64,000 nucleotides of DNA. Origin: Desulfosarcina sp. Its GTDB lineage: Bacteria; Desulfobacterota; Desulfobacteria; Desulfobacterales; Desulfosarcinaceae. The stretch spans positions 1-64,000 of the forward strand of contig JABZFO010000048.1 in assembly GCA_014237405.1 (NCBI GenBank). Reading direction: 5' to 3'. Within the stretch, counting starts at the first letter, position 1, and each line of letters begins with the position of its first letter. The notes under the pieces are model-generated. The model was given only the letters and a program-made list of their open reading frames with translations. It made no database searches and was not told where the DNA came from. Below, piece after piece: positions 25,314 through 32,799 of the stretch. The translations under genes were made by a program, and so were the position numbers.

Positions 25314-25430
25314 CGTGGTATACCTCCATTTGGAATGTGTCGGGGGGCCGGTATTGAAACTGATTTTCAGCTGACACCGGTCAATCAGCACCGTATTTCT
25401 ACAGATGGAAACCGATATGTCAACTTATAA

Positions 25431-25591
25431 GGGCCGCGGAAAAAAATAAATTATACCATCTTGCTTGTCTTTTGGCCCGGATACGGCGTTGCGTCAATGG
25501 CCCCATACAACCAGTATGAAACCATCGACGCGCCTTGTATCCAAACCAAAATCCGGCGCAATATCAGTTCAATTTATTTTTTCCGCGGCCC
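25431..25591. repeat. MITE-like palindromic element
   Basis: A 161-bp element bounded by near-perfect 20-21 bp terminal inverted repeats that begin GGGCCGCGGAAAAAA. The interior is itself a looser palindrome (GGATAC...GCGTC against GACGCG...GTATCC). It encodes no protein. It occupies most of the gap between serC and ltaE (25314-25688) and resembles non-autonomous transposable elements. No direct target-site duplication is obvious. Confidence 0.8.
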
Positions 25592-25688
25592 TAACATCAA
25601 TTATATATAGATTGCAGTTCATCGATTGACAAACCCTGTGGATCCACAATAAAGGAGAGCGACCTCGACAGAAAGGATAACACCACTC

Positions 25689-26723
25689 ATGGACGCCATC
25701 GACCTGAGATCGGATACCATCACCCGGCCTACCCAGGCCATGAGAAAAGCCATGGCAGAGGCCGAGGTGGGGGACGATGTATTCAAGGAAGACCCCACCG
25801 TCAACCGTTTGGAGGAGATGGCGGCCCGCCGGGTGGGAAAACCCGCCGCACTGCTGGTGGGGTCGGGCACCATGGGAAATCTAGTGTCCCAACTGGCACA
25901 CTGCGGCCGGGGCGATGAGACGATCCTGGGGGACCAGTCCCATGTGTTCTTTTACGAACAGGGCGGGGCGTCTGCCCTGGGTGGCATCCATCCGCGGACC
26001 CTTCCCAACGAAATGGACGGCACTATTGCCCTGGAGAAGATCGAGGCGGCCATCCGCCCTGATGATGTGCATTTTCCGCGGTCGCGGCTGGTTATTCTGG
26101 AAAACACCCACAACCGCTGCAGCGGTACCCCCATGACACCCGCATATACGACAGCGGTGGGCCGGCTTGTCAAACGGCATGGATTGAAGCTTCACATCGA
26201 CGGTGCCCGTATTTTCAATGCTGCTGTGGCGCTGGGCGTGGATGTTGCCCAGCTGGCCGCGCCTGCTGATTCGGTGACCTTTTGCCTGAGTAAGGGGTTG
26301 GCCGCACCGGTGGGATCGATGATCTGTGGTGATGACGCATTCATCGCCCGGGCGAGAAGAATACGCAAATCCGTGGGGGGGGGGATGCGACAGGCGGGCA
26401 TCATCGCTGCCGCCGGTATCGTGGCGTTGGCCGAGATGGCGGATCGGCTGGCCGAGGACCACGCCAATGCCAGAGCCCTGGCCGTGGGTTTGGCTGAAAT
26501 CCCGGGGTTGCGGATCGATCCCGATTCAACTGCTACCAATATTGTTTACTTTCGTGTGGCGAAAAAGGGGCTGGGCGCGCCGGCGGTGGTGGCGCAGCTG
26601 GGCGCTCAAGGGGTCCGTGTGCTGCCGACAGCAAAGGATCAGATGCGGGCGGTGCTCAACTACCATGTGACGGCGGCCGATGTGCAGCGGGCGCTGGCGG
26701 TATTCAGCCGGGTCATGGAGTAA
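25689..26723 (+). CDS. ltaE: Low-specificity L-threonine aldolase
   Basis: A 344-residue fold-type I PLP enzyme that cleaves L-threonine or allo-threonine to glycine and acetaldehyde. Motifs: D-L-R-S-D-T-I-T-R-P-T at the N-terminus, G-D-D-V-F-K-E-D-P-T near residue 27, E-N-T-H-N near 137, H-I-D-G-A-R near 170, and the PLP lysine in F-C-L-S-K-G-L-A-A-P-V-G-S near 200. Length is typical. It diverges from serC, and both concern serine/glycine metabolism. Confidence 0.93.
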   Translation: MDAIDLRSDTITRPTQAMRKAMAEAEVGDDVFKEDPTVNRLEEMAARRVGKPAALLVGSGTMGNLVSQLAHCGRGDETILGDQSHVFFYEQGGASALGGIHPRTLPNEMDGTIALEKIEAAIRPDDVHFPRSRLVILENTHNRCSGTPMTPAYTTAVGRLVKRHGLKLHIDGARIFNAAVALGVDVAQLAAPADSVTFCLSKGLAAPVGSMICGDDAFIARARRIRKSVGGGMRQAGIIAAAGIVALAEMADRLAEDHANARALAVGLAEIPGLRIDPDSTATNIVYFRVAKKGLGAPAVVAQLGAQGVRVLPTAKDQMRAVLNYHVTAADVQRALAVFSRVME

Positions 26724-26763
26724 AAAAAACGGCCTGCCGGTTCAGGTGAACCAGGCAGGCCGT
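26722..26763. terminator. Bidirectional terminator between ltaE and the HU gene
   Basis: ACGGCCTGCC and GGCAGGCCGT pair, with an inner GGTTCA/TGAACC stem, giving a hairpin of about 16 bp. Eight A on the left give the minus-strand gene a full T-tract; the plus side ends in GTCTTT. It serves the convergent ends of ltaE and the HU gene. Confidence 0.85.
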
Positions 26764-26788
26764 CTTTAAGAATCGGTGGCACGGAAAA

Positions 26789-27061
26789 TTAGACAGCGTC
26801 TCTCAATTTCTTTCCCGGTTTAAACTTCACCACGTTGGCGGCCTTGATCTTGATCACTTCGCCGGTCTGGGGATTGCGTCCCTTCCGGGCTTTGCGGCGT
26901 ACCTTCATGAAGGTTCCGAAACCCACCAATGTCACTTTGCCGTCTTTTTTCTTCAGTGCCTTGGCGACGTTGGCGGTGAAGGAATCCAGTGCGGCAGCAG
27001 CGGCGACTTTGGTGATGCCGGCATCATCTGCCATTTTCTCAACTAATTCAGCCTTTGTCAT
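26789..27061 (-). CDS. hup: HU family DNA-binding protein
   Basis: A 90-residue nucleoid protein of classic HU length: M-T-K-A-E-L-V-E-K-M at the start, the beta-hinge V-G-F-G-T-F near residue 47, the DNA-binding arm R-K-A-R-K-G-R-N-P-Q-T-G near 55-66, and F-K-P-G-K-K-L-R-D at the end. It binds and bends DNA as a dimer without sequence specificity. The start follows GGAGG. In contrast to the IHF-like gene at 1620-1907, all structural elements are intact. Confidence 0.95.
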   Translation of the reverse strand: MTKAELVEKMADDAGITKVAAAAALDSFTANVAKALKKKDGKVTLVGFGTFMKVRRKARKGRNPQTGEVIKIKAANVVKFKPGKKLRDAV

Positions 27062-27193
27062 CGTTTCCTCCTTTTGATGGGTGTGAAATTAGGAACCTAA
27101 TAGTGACGCTTATTTTTTGGGATTACAGCAAATATCTGACCGTGTCAACAGTGAAACCGCATGAAACAAGGGTTTGGGGGAAGAAAATGGGTT

Positions 27194-28444
27194 TCAATGC
27201 TTGAAACTGCGCTGTCCGGTATAAACCATGGCCACGTCGGCCTCGTTGCACGCTTCGATGGACTGGTAGTCGTTGTTCGATCCGCCGGGCTGAACCACCG
27301 CGGTGATCCCTTCACGGATACCCACATCCACGCCGTCCCGGAAGGGAAAGAACGCGTCGCTGACCATGGATGCACCAATAAGCCCACCCTTTTTGACTGA
27401 TACGCGGGCGTCGATCTCGGCCTTGCGATCCGGGTTTTTCAGGTCATTGTAGGGCGTTTGCCAAGTTTCGAAGCAGTAGCGGTCTGCCAGTTTGCGGTAG
27501 GCCTTGTCCCGGGCGATCTCCGCCACGCCTACCCGGTCCTGCTCACCAGTGCCGATACCCACGGTAACCAGGTCTTTGACGTAGAGCACCGAATTGGATG
27601 TGACACCCGATTCCACCAGCCAGCCGAACAACAGGTCCTCGTACTCCCGGTCTGTGGGCATTCGGTTGGTCCGGTAGACTTTTCCGTTGACCTCGCACCG
27701 GGCCGGCTTCAGGTCAGCCCGGGTTCGGGCCTGGGGTACAAAGGACCACTGGGCGATGATCCCGCCGTCGATGAGGCTCTTGAACTCCACACAGCGTTTG
27801 CCTACGAATTCCTGAAGCCTCTTGATGTTGCCGATGCGGATTACCCGCAGGTTCTTCTTCCGGGAGAAGATCTCCATCACCCCTTGCTCGAAATCCGGTG
27901 CCACTACCACTTCGGCGTACTGGCTGCAAATGGCTTCTGCGGCGGATTTGTCCACACTGCGGTTCACGGCGATGCAGCCGCCGAAGGCAGCCACCCGGTC
28001 AGCGAGGTTGGCTTTGACGTAGGCCTGCTCCAGGGTCTCGGCCTGGGCAACGCCACATGGGTTGTTGTGCTTGACGATCACCGCTGTGGGCCGGTCCGTG
28101 AAGTATCTCAGGATGTTGAGAGAATTGTCTGCATCGGTGAGGTTGGTTTTGCCCGGGTGCTTGCCGGATTGGAGCAGTTCGATGTCCGATGCCAGGTACT
28201 GGCCGGGCTGGATGGTTTCGGTCTCTGCGAGCACCAGGTTGCCGTTGACCATGCGGTACAGGGCCGCCTCCTGGCCGGGGTTCTCACCGTAGCGCAGCCC
28301 CTTTTGGACAGCGTCGATGGTCCAGGTGACCTTTTCGTAGAACAGGGTCTGCCGTCGGTCCCGGTCTACGAAGCTGATCTCCATCTTCGGGGGAAAGTGG
28401 TCGTCCATGATGGTGCGGTACATTTTTTTCAGATCTTCGGCCAT
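27194..28444 (-). CDS. purH: AICAR formyltransferase domain protein (stand-alone half of PurH)
   Basis: A 416-residue protein covering only the AICAR transformylase part of PurH, which transfers formyl from 10-formyl-THF to AICAR in purine synthesis. Key motifs: Y-G-E-N-P-G-Q near residue 52, the catalytic V-K-H-N-N-P-C-G near 120, A-F-G-G near 148, and D-A-F-F-P-F-R-D-G near 365. The cyclohydrolase half is a separate gene 106 bases upstream. Split PurH is known in some anaerobic deltaproteobacteria, so this is probably natural. Confidence 0.9.
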   Translation of the reverse strand: MAEDLKKMYRTIMDDHFPPKMEISFVDRDRRQTLFYEKVTWTIDAVQKGLRYGENPGQEAALYRMVNGNLVLAETETIQPGQYLASDIELLQSGKHPGKTNLTDADNSLNILRYFTDRPTAVIVKHNNPCGVAQAETLEQAYVKANLADRVAAFGGCIAVNRSVDKSAAEAICSQYAEVVVAPDFEQGVMEIFSRKKNLRVIRIGNIKRLQEFVGKRCVEFKSLIDGGIIAQWSFVPQARTRADLKPARCEVNGKVYRTNRMPTDREYEDLLFGWLVESGVTSNSVLYVKDLVTVGIGTGEQDRVGVAEIARDKAYRKLADRYCFETWQTPYNDLKNPDRKAEIDARVSVKKGGLIGASMVSDAFFPFRDGVDVGIREGITAVVQPGGSNNDYQSIEACNEADVAMVYTGQRSFKH

Positions 28445-28467
28445 GGTGTTGCTCCTTGATTGGTAAA

Positions 28468-28551
28468 GAAAAAAAAGGGTCCAAGGGGTCGAGGATTCAA
28501 GGGGTCAAGGGGACTCAACGAACCCAATAAACTCAACGAACGCAATAAACT
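28468..28551. repeat. Purine-rich and 18-bp simple repeats between the purH halves
   Basis: AAGGGGTC(A/G)AGG-type units (28479-28512) followed by two copies of an 18-bp unit CTCAACGAAC(C/G)CAATAAA. They fill the space between the two purine genes on the template side. Similar GGGGTCAAGGGGT units recur at 63068-63093. No coding or regulatory function is evident. Confidence 0.65.
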
Positions 28552-29237
28552 CACTCGTCCTGCGCCTGGTAGCCGTCTTCAACAGCCGCAAACGCGGTGC
28601 CATCCAGATATCCGGCAATAGCCGCGTCATAGGCGGCGGTGTGGGCGAAGGCCTTGCGGGCCAGCCGGTAGCGCAGAGCCAGGGAGATGCTCCCCTTGTC
28701 TGCGGCCATCTCGTCGGCAATTTGTCCGTAGTCGCCGGGATCCACCACCGATGCCACCCGGATGAAGTTTTTGGCCGATGCCCGGATCATGCACGGCCCG
28801 CCGATGTCGATGTTGCCGCGGGCCTGCTCCGGCGTGACGCCGGCTTTTGCGATGGTTTCCTTGAACGGGTAAAGGTTCGCCACCACCATATCAATGGGCA
28901 CGCCCCCGGTGCGCTTCAGATCCGACTGGTGGGCATCGTTGTAGGTTTCGGTGAGAAGCCCCAGGTAAATCTTGAAATCCAGGGTTTTCACCAGCCCTCC
29001 CTGGGTCTCCGGCTGTCCGGTATAGTCGGACACCTGGGTGAGACAGCCATCGGCCTGGTCTCCCAGAATTTCCCGGAGCCGGGCAAAGGTACCGCCGGTG
29101 GAAAAGATCTGAATGTCCGTGTTGATCGCCAGCAGCCGGGGGACGAAGGTCTCCAGCCCGCTCTTGTCTGAAACGCTGATCAGCACATGGTTCACGCTGA
29201 CCCGGTCGTCAATTTTCTCTACAATGTTCATTGCCAT
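28551..29237 (-). CDS. purH: IMP cyclohydrolase (MGS-like domain, stand-alone half of PurH)
   Basis: A 228-residue protein of the MGS-like cyclohydrolase fold: L-I-S-V-S-D-K-S-G-L near residue 20, S-T-G-G-T near 47, the P-E-T-Q-G-G-L-V-K-T-L near 75, and the N-I-D-I-G-G-P-C-M-I-R-A-S-A-K-N near 143. It closes FAICAR to IMP. It lies between the HD hydrolase gene (7 bases upstream) and the AICAR formyltransferase gene, likely one operon. Confidence 0.9.
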   Translation of the reverse strand: MAMNIVEKIDDRVSVNHVLISVSDKSGLETFVPRLLAINTDIQIFSTGGTFARLREILGDQADGCLTQVSDYTGQPETQGGLVKTLDFKIYLGLLTETYNDAHQSDLKRTGGVPIDMVVANLYPFKETIAKAGVTPEQARGNIDIGGPCMIRASAKNFIRVASVVDPGDYGQIADEMAADKGSISLALRYRLARKAFAHTAAYDAAIAGYLDGTAFAAVEDGYQAQDE

Positions 29238-29243
29238 GTTGCG

Positions 29244-29945
29244 TTACCTCTCTCCTTCGTATTCTTCTAAAAACCGGTCGAAAAAGCCGGCCATGAACCG
29301 ATGCCGCTCGTCGGCCAGGCGCCGGCCCGTGACGGTGAGGATTCGGTCCCGGATCTTGGTCAGTTTCACCACGTATTCGCGGTATCCCGTGTCATCGATG
29401 GAATAGGCCGGCGCCTTGGCCACGTCCACCTCCGGGCTGTGCAGTCTGGCTCCCAACTCGCCGGCAAACAGGAAGGCCCGGGCTACACCAACGGCGCCGA
29501 TGGCATCCAGCTTGTCCGCATCGAACAGCACTCTGGCCTCCAGGGTCCGGGGGGCGTCGCCCCGGCGGAACCGGTGGGCGGCGATGCAGTGGATGATGTT
29601 CTCCCGGCGGTCGGCGGTTAGGGAATAGGCCTCCAGCATCTCCTGGGCCATGGCGGCACCTTTTTCCGCATGGCAGAGTTGGCCGTTGGCCCGGTCTTGG
29701 TGTGAACGGCCGATGTCGTGAAGGTAGGCGGCGGCCTCCGTCACCAAGAGGTCCGCCCCTTCAGCCGCACCGATGCGCCGGCAGAGCCGGTGCACCCGCA
29801 GGGTATGGTCCCAGTCGTGGCTCCCCCTGGCCTGTGAGAAGTGTGCCCGTGCCTGTTCCCGGATACGCGACAGGACGGCCTCCTCGGTCTCGGTCATGGT
29901 CAGTGCATCGCCGGCATGGGCGTGCTGGACAGTGCCGTGTGTCAT
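29244..29945 (-). CDS. HD-domain phosphohydrolase
   Basis: A 233-residue HD-superfamily protein: H-D-W-D-H near residue 43 gives the first ligands, Y-L-H-D-I-G near 75 the HD pair, H-C-I-A-A-H near 118 and D-A-D-K-L-D near 142 the remaining metal site. Such proteins cleave nucleotide phosphates or related monoesters; the substrate is unknown. Start is uncertain: an ATG at 29897 (M-T-E-T-E-E) is as good as the one given. It leads the purine gene pair, which suggests a nucleotide substrate. Confidence 0.8.
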   Translation of the reverse strand: MTHGTVQHAHAGDALTMTETEEAVLSRIREQARAHFSQARGSHDWDHTLRVHRLCRRIGAAEGADLLVTEAAAYLHDIGRSHQDRANGQLCHAEKGAAMAQEMLEAYSLTADRRENIIHCIAAHRFRRGDAPRTLEARVLFDADKLDAIGAVGVARAFLFAGELGARLHSPEVDVAKAPAYSIDDTGYREYVVKLTKIRDRILTVTGRRLADERHRFMAGFFDRFLEEYEGER

Positions 29946-30027
29946 GAATGCTTAGCCGTCATCCGGTCCACGTTCACGCGGATCACTGCCGTGGCGACCA
30001 GGGCTCGGATCGCTTTTTCTTTTCGTC

Positions 30028-30777
30028 TCATTCGATGGACATGATTCCTTCCCACCGTTGGTATTCTGTGTCTGTGGGCAATCCCTTCGATTCCAGCAGG
30101 GAGATGATTTCCGGGTCGTTGAACCGCAGATAGGGGTTGACTGCGAGCTCATCGACCAGGGTAGAGACCACATGATTCTTGTCATAGCGGGCGGCGTAGG
30201 CGTCGATGGCCCCGTTGCCGGGGGTCAGGTGCCGGGCAAAGGCCAGCGACGCCACCACGTAATCGTGGCCTGCATAAATTCGGGTGGTTCCGGGGTAACC
30301 CATGAGCAGAAGGATGGACCGGTAGAAGGCCTTCAAGTCTCCCGAGAAGCAGTTGCCCACTGTGCCGTTGAACAGGGTGTCGCCGGTGACCAGAAAATTG
30401 TCGGCGGCAAAGATCACTGAATCCGGGGTGTGGCCCGGGGTCAGACGGACCGTCACCATTTCGCCGTCCAGGTCGATGGTATGGCCGTTTGCGAACCGGT
30501 GATGGTCAAGGTGAACGGCACCCGATGCTTTCGCCAGTTGCCGGGTGCCCGTGGTATGGTCGCCGTGGCCATGGGTGTTGGTGACCTGTGCCAGTGTCAA
30601 GCCGTTTTTCCGGACAAAGGAAAGGATTCCATCCACGGCGCCGCCATCGATGGCCAGCGCACAGGTGCCGGTGTGCAGGAGATATCCCAGATTGTTGCCG
30701 CCATAAAAAAACTGTTTGATCTTCAATTGTCTGTTTTCCATCTCGTGTTCATGCCGGGCCAGCCTTGGATTCTGCAT
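30028..30777 (-). CDS. Metallo-beta-lactamase-fold hydrolase (glyoxalase II-like)
   Basis: A 249-residue protein with the binuclear zinc motif T-H-G-H-G-D-H near residue 71, G-H-T-P-D-S near 118, G-D-T-L-F near 135, and H-D-Y near 170. This is the pattern of glyoxalase II and related thioester or persulfide enzymes. The first 12 residues are unlike the fold, so the ATG at 30741 (M-E-N-R-Q-L-K) may be the true start. It is divergent from the division cluster across a 270-bp gap. Confidence 0.85.
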   Translation of the reverse strand: MQNPRLARHEHEMENRQLKIKQFFYGGNNLGYLLHTGTCALAIDGGAVDGILSFVRKNGLTLAQVTNTHGHGDHTTGTRQLAKASGAVHLDHHRFANGHTIDLDGEMVTVRLTPGHTPDSVIFAADNFLVTGDTLFNGTVGNCFSGDLKAFYRSILLLMGYPGTTRIYAGHDYVVASLAFARHLTPGNGAIDAYAARYDKNHVVSTLVDELAVNPYLRFNDPEIISLLESKGLPTDTEYQRWEGIMSIE

Positions 30778-30983
30778 TGATATCGATATATTAAACTGTG
30801 GATCCAGGCAACAAAAAAAACATTTTTAGAAGTCTGCGGGCCAATGCTCGAACGGTTACCGCTACGGCGGCTTCTGATGGAACATTCTCCCCACTTTCCT
30901 CCACCTTATTGACGGTTGCCGCAATTTGTGTTTAACTTTCAAAAATTATTACTAAAATTTTATACCATAAATATACTTTTCAC

Positions 30984-31012
30984 TTGACACATCATGAATT
31001 TTATACTTTTAT
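30984..31012 (+). promoter_or_regulatory. Putative promoter of the dcw cluster
   Basis: A perfect -35 TTGACA (30984-30989), a 17-base spacer and a TTTTAT -10 (31007-31012, 4 of 6 matches). The start site would fall just upstream of the MraZ-box repeats. The remaining 30778-30983 is AT-rich without other features. Confidence 0.55.
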
Positions 31013-31020
31013 CCAAAGAT

Positions 31021-31049
31021 AGTGGACCAAAGTGGATAATATTGGTGGA
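31021..31049 (+). promoter_or_regulatory. MraZ-box direct repeats
   Basis: Three direct repeats of a GTGGA core begin at 31022, 31032 and 31045; the first two are 10 bases apart, each preceded by AAAG- or TA-rich sequence, and the last sits immediately before the mraZ start. MraZ is known to bind tandem GTGG-type repeats about one helical turn apart upstream of its own gene, repressing or activating the dcw operon, so autoregulation is likely. Confidence 0.6.
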
Positions 31050-31051
31050 AA

Positions 31052-31498
31052 ATGTTTCGGGGAAGCTCATTTCATACCATTGACCCAAAAGGGCGAATTA
31101 TCATTCCTGCGCGGTTTCGTGATGTGATCAAGGCCAGCGGTGCCGACAGCATCATGATCACCCGCATGGACAGGTGCCTTTTTGCGTACACCCACGACCA
31201 ATGGGGCAAACTGGAACAGAAAATACTTCATCTTCCCGAAAAAAGCGAGCCCATGCGCCGGTTTCAGCGCATTTTTATCGGCGGGGCCCACGACTGCAGG
31301 TGCGACACCCAGGGGCGCGTGTTGATTCCGCCTTTTTTGAAGCAGTACTCCGGGCTGGAAAAGGAGATTGTTCTGGTGGGCGTGCTGGACCGTTTTGAGA
31401 TCTGGTCACGGGAAAACTGGGACCGGGAAAATGGGCAGATGGAGAAGGATATGGGCGACGATCAGGTAAGGCACGAGATCGCCCAGCTGGGGCTTTAG
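31052..31498 (+). CDS. mraZ: Transcriptional regulator MraZ
   Basis: A 148-residue protein with the double AbrB/MraZ fold: F-R-G-S-S-F-H-T-I-D-P-K-G-R-I-I-I-P near residue 2 and the second D-T-Q-G-R-V-L-I-P-P near 88. It forms ring-shaped oligomers that bind direct repeats before its own gene. First gene of the division and cell-wall cluster; the following rsmH starts 4 bases after the stop. Length is normal. Confidence 0.95.
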   Translation: MFRGSSFHTIDPKGRIIIPARFRDVIKASGADSIMITRMDRCLFAYTHDQWGKLEQKILHLPEKSEPMRRFQRIFIGGAHDCRCDTQGRVLIPPFLKQYSGLEKEIVLVGVLDRFEIWSRENWDRENGQMEKDMGDDQVRHEIAQLGL

Positions 31499-31501
31499 CC
31501 C

Positions 31502-32440
31502 ATGTCCGATTATCATGTTACCGCCATGCTCGAAGAGGCGGTGGATATGCTGGCGTGCCGGCCGGGCAAGATCATTGTGGACGGCACATTGGGCGGATCC
31601 GGGCACGCCCGGCGAATCTGTGAACAAATCGACCCCGGCGGTGTTCTCATCGGTATCGATCAGGACCGGGATGCCATTGACCAGGCCCACAGGGTCCTTC
31701 CCACCGAAGAACCCCGGACGCATATCGTCCACGGCAATTTCGTGGACCTCCCGTTGTTTCTTTCTCAATTGGGCATCGATGCCGTGGACGGTATTCTCAT
31801 CGACATCGGGCTCTCCCTTCATCAGATCGAGGCCAGCGGCCGCGGATTCAGCTTTAACCGAGATGAGCCCCTGGACATGCGTATGGATGTCCGGTCAGAC
31901 GATACGGCGGCCGATCTGGTGGCAACCATGAGCGAGCGGGATTTGGCACAACTATTCAGCCGATACGGTGAAGAGCGCTGGGCCGGACGAATCGCCCGGC
32001 ACCTGGTGAAGCACCGCAAGACACATCCGGTGACCACCAGCGGTCAGCTGGCCCGGCTGGTGGCAGAAGCGGTTCCTGCTGCCGCGGTGCGGACACAGAA
32101 GATTCATCCCGCCACCCGAGTGTTCATGGCCCTTCGTATCGTCGTGAACCGGGAACTGGAGGTGCTGGACCGATTTCTGGGAACGGCCGTGGATCTGCTC
32201 AATCCGGGCGGCCGCCTGTGTGTGCTCTCCTTCCATTCCCTGGAAGACCGGATTGTCAAGCACCGGTTCCGGGCCATGGAAAGCCCCTGCACATGCCCCC
32301 CATCGTTTCCCCAGTGCGTATGCGGACGTCAGGCAACGGTGCGGTTGCTGACCCGCAAGGTGTTCCGGGCCACGGATGCGGAGATCCGGAAAAATCCCAT
32401 GGCCCGCAGCACGCGGCTGAGAGCCGTGGAGAAGTTGTGA
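31502..32440 (+). CDS. rsmH: 16S rRNA (cytosine(1402)-N(4))-methyltransferase
   Basis: A 312-residue protein (formerly MraW) that methylates C1402 of 16S rRNA. Motifs: H-x-x-V-x-L-E-E equivalent at the N-terminus (Y-H-V-T-A-M-L-E-E-A), the SAM site V-D-G-T-L-G-G-S-G-H near residue 30, F-S-F-N-R-D-E-P-L-D-M-R-M near 115, and S-F-H-S-L-E-D-R near 245. Length is typical. Its stop overlaps the ftsL start by one base. Confidence 0.95.
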   Translation: MSDYHVTAMLEEAVDMLACRPGKIIVDGTLGGSGHARRICEQIDPGGVLIGIDQDRDAIDQAHRVLPTEEPRTHIVHGNFVDLPLFLSQLGIDAVDGILIDIGLSLHQIEASGRGFSFNRDEPLDMRMDVRSDDTAADLVATMSERDLAQLFSRYGEERWAGRIARHLVKHRKTHPVTTSGQLARLVAEAVPAAAVRTQKIHPATRVFMALRIVVNRELEVLDRFLGTAVDLLNPGGRLCVLSFHSLEDRIVKHRFRAMESPCTCPPSFPQCVCGRQATVRLLTRKVFRATDAEIRKNPMARSTRLRAVEKL

Positions 32441-32799
32441 TGGCCGCCGCGAGCAAAACCGTTCGCCGCCGGACGGAAAACAGGGGGGTGGGTGGGCAGG
32501 ACAGCACCAGAAACCGGAAAGTGCAGCTGCCAAGAAAAACCATGACCGGCCTCTGGATCGTTTTGATGGTACTCTTTTTTGTGGAGGCACTGTTTTATGC
32601 ATGGTGCCGGGTCCAGTGCGTCAATAGCGGATACGGCATCGATCGGGAAACCCGCCGGCACCAGGCATTGCTCAAAGAGCGGAACACCCTGAGAATTGAA
32701 TTGGCCCGGCTCAAATCGCCTGAGAGGATCGAAACCATTGCCCGAACCCGCTTGGGGCTGGTCATGCCGGATGCGCAACAGACGGTGACACTGCCATGA
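32440..32799 (+). CDS. ftsL: Cell division protein FtsL
   Basis: A 119-residue bitopic protein: basic cytoplasmic tail, one transmembrane helix (about residues 36-56) and a periplasmic helical region with leucine spacing suited to a coiled coil (K-E-R-N-T-L-R-I-E-L-A-R-L). It ends in the family's A-R-T-R-L-G-L pattern. The ATG at 32440 overlaps the rsmH stop (TGATG). FtsL bridges FtsQ/FtsB and FtsWI at the septum. Identity rests mainly on position and topology. Confidence 0.85.
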   Translation: MAAASKTVRRRTENRGVGGQDSTRNRKVQLPRKTMTGLWIVLMVLFFVEALFYAWCRVQCVNSGYGIDRETRRHQALLKERNTLRIELARLKSPERIETIARTRLGLVMPDAQQTVTLP

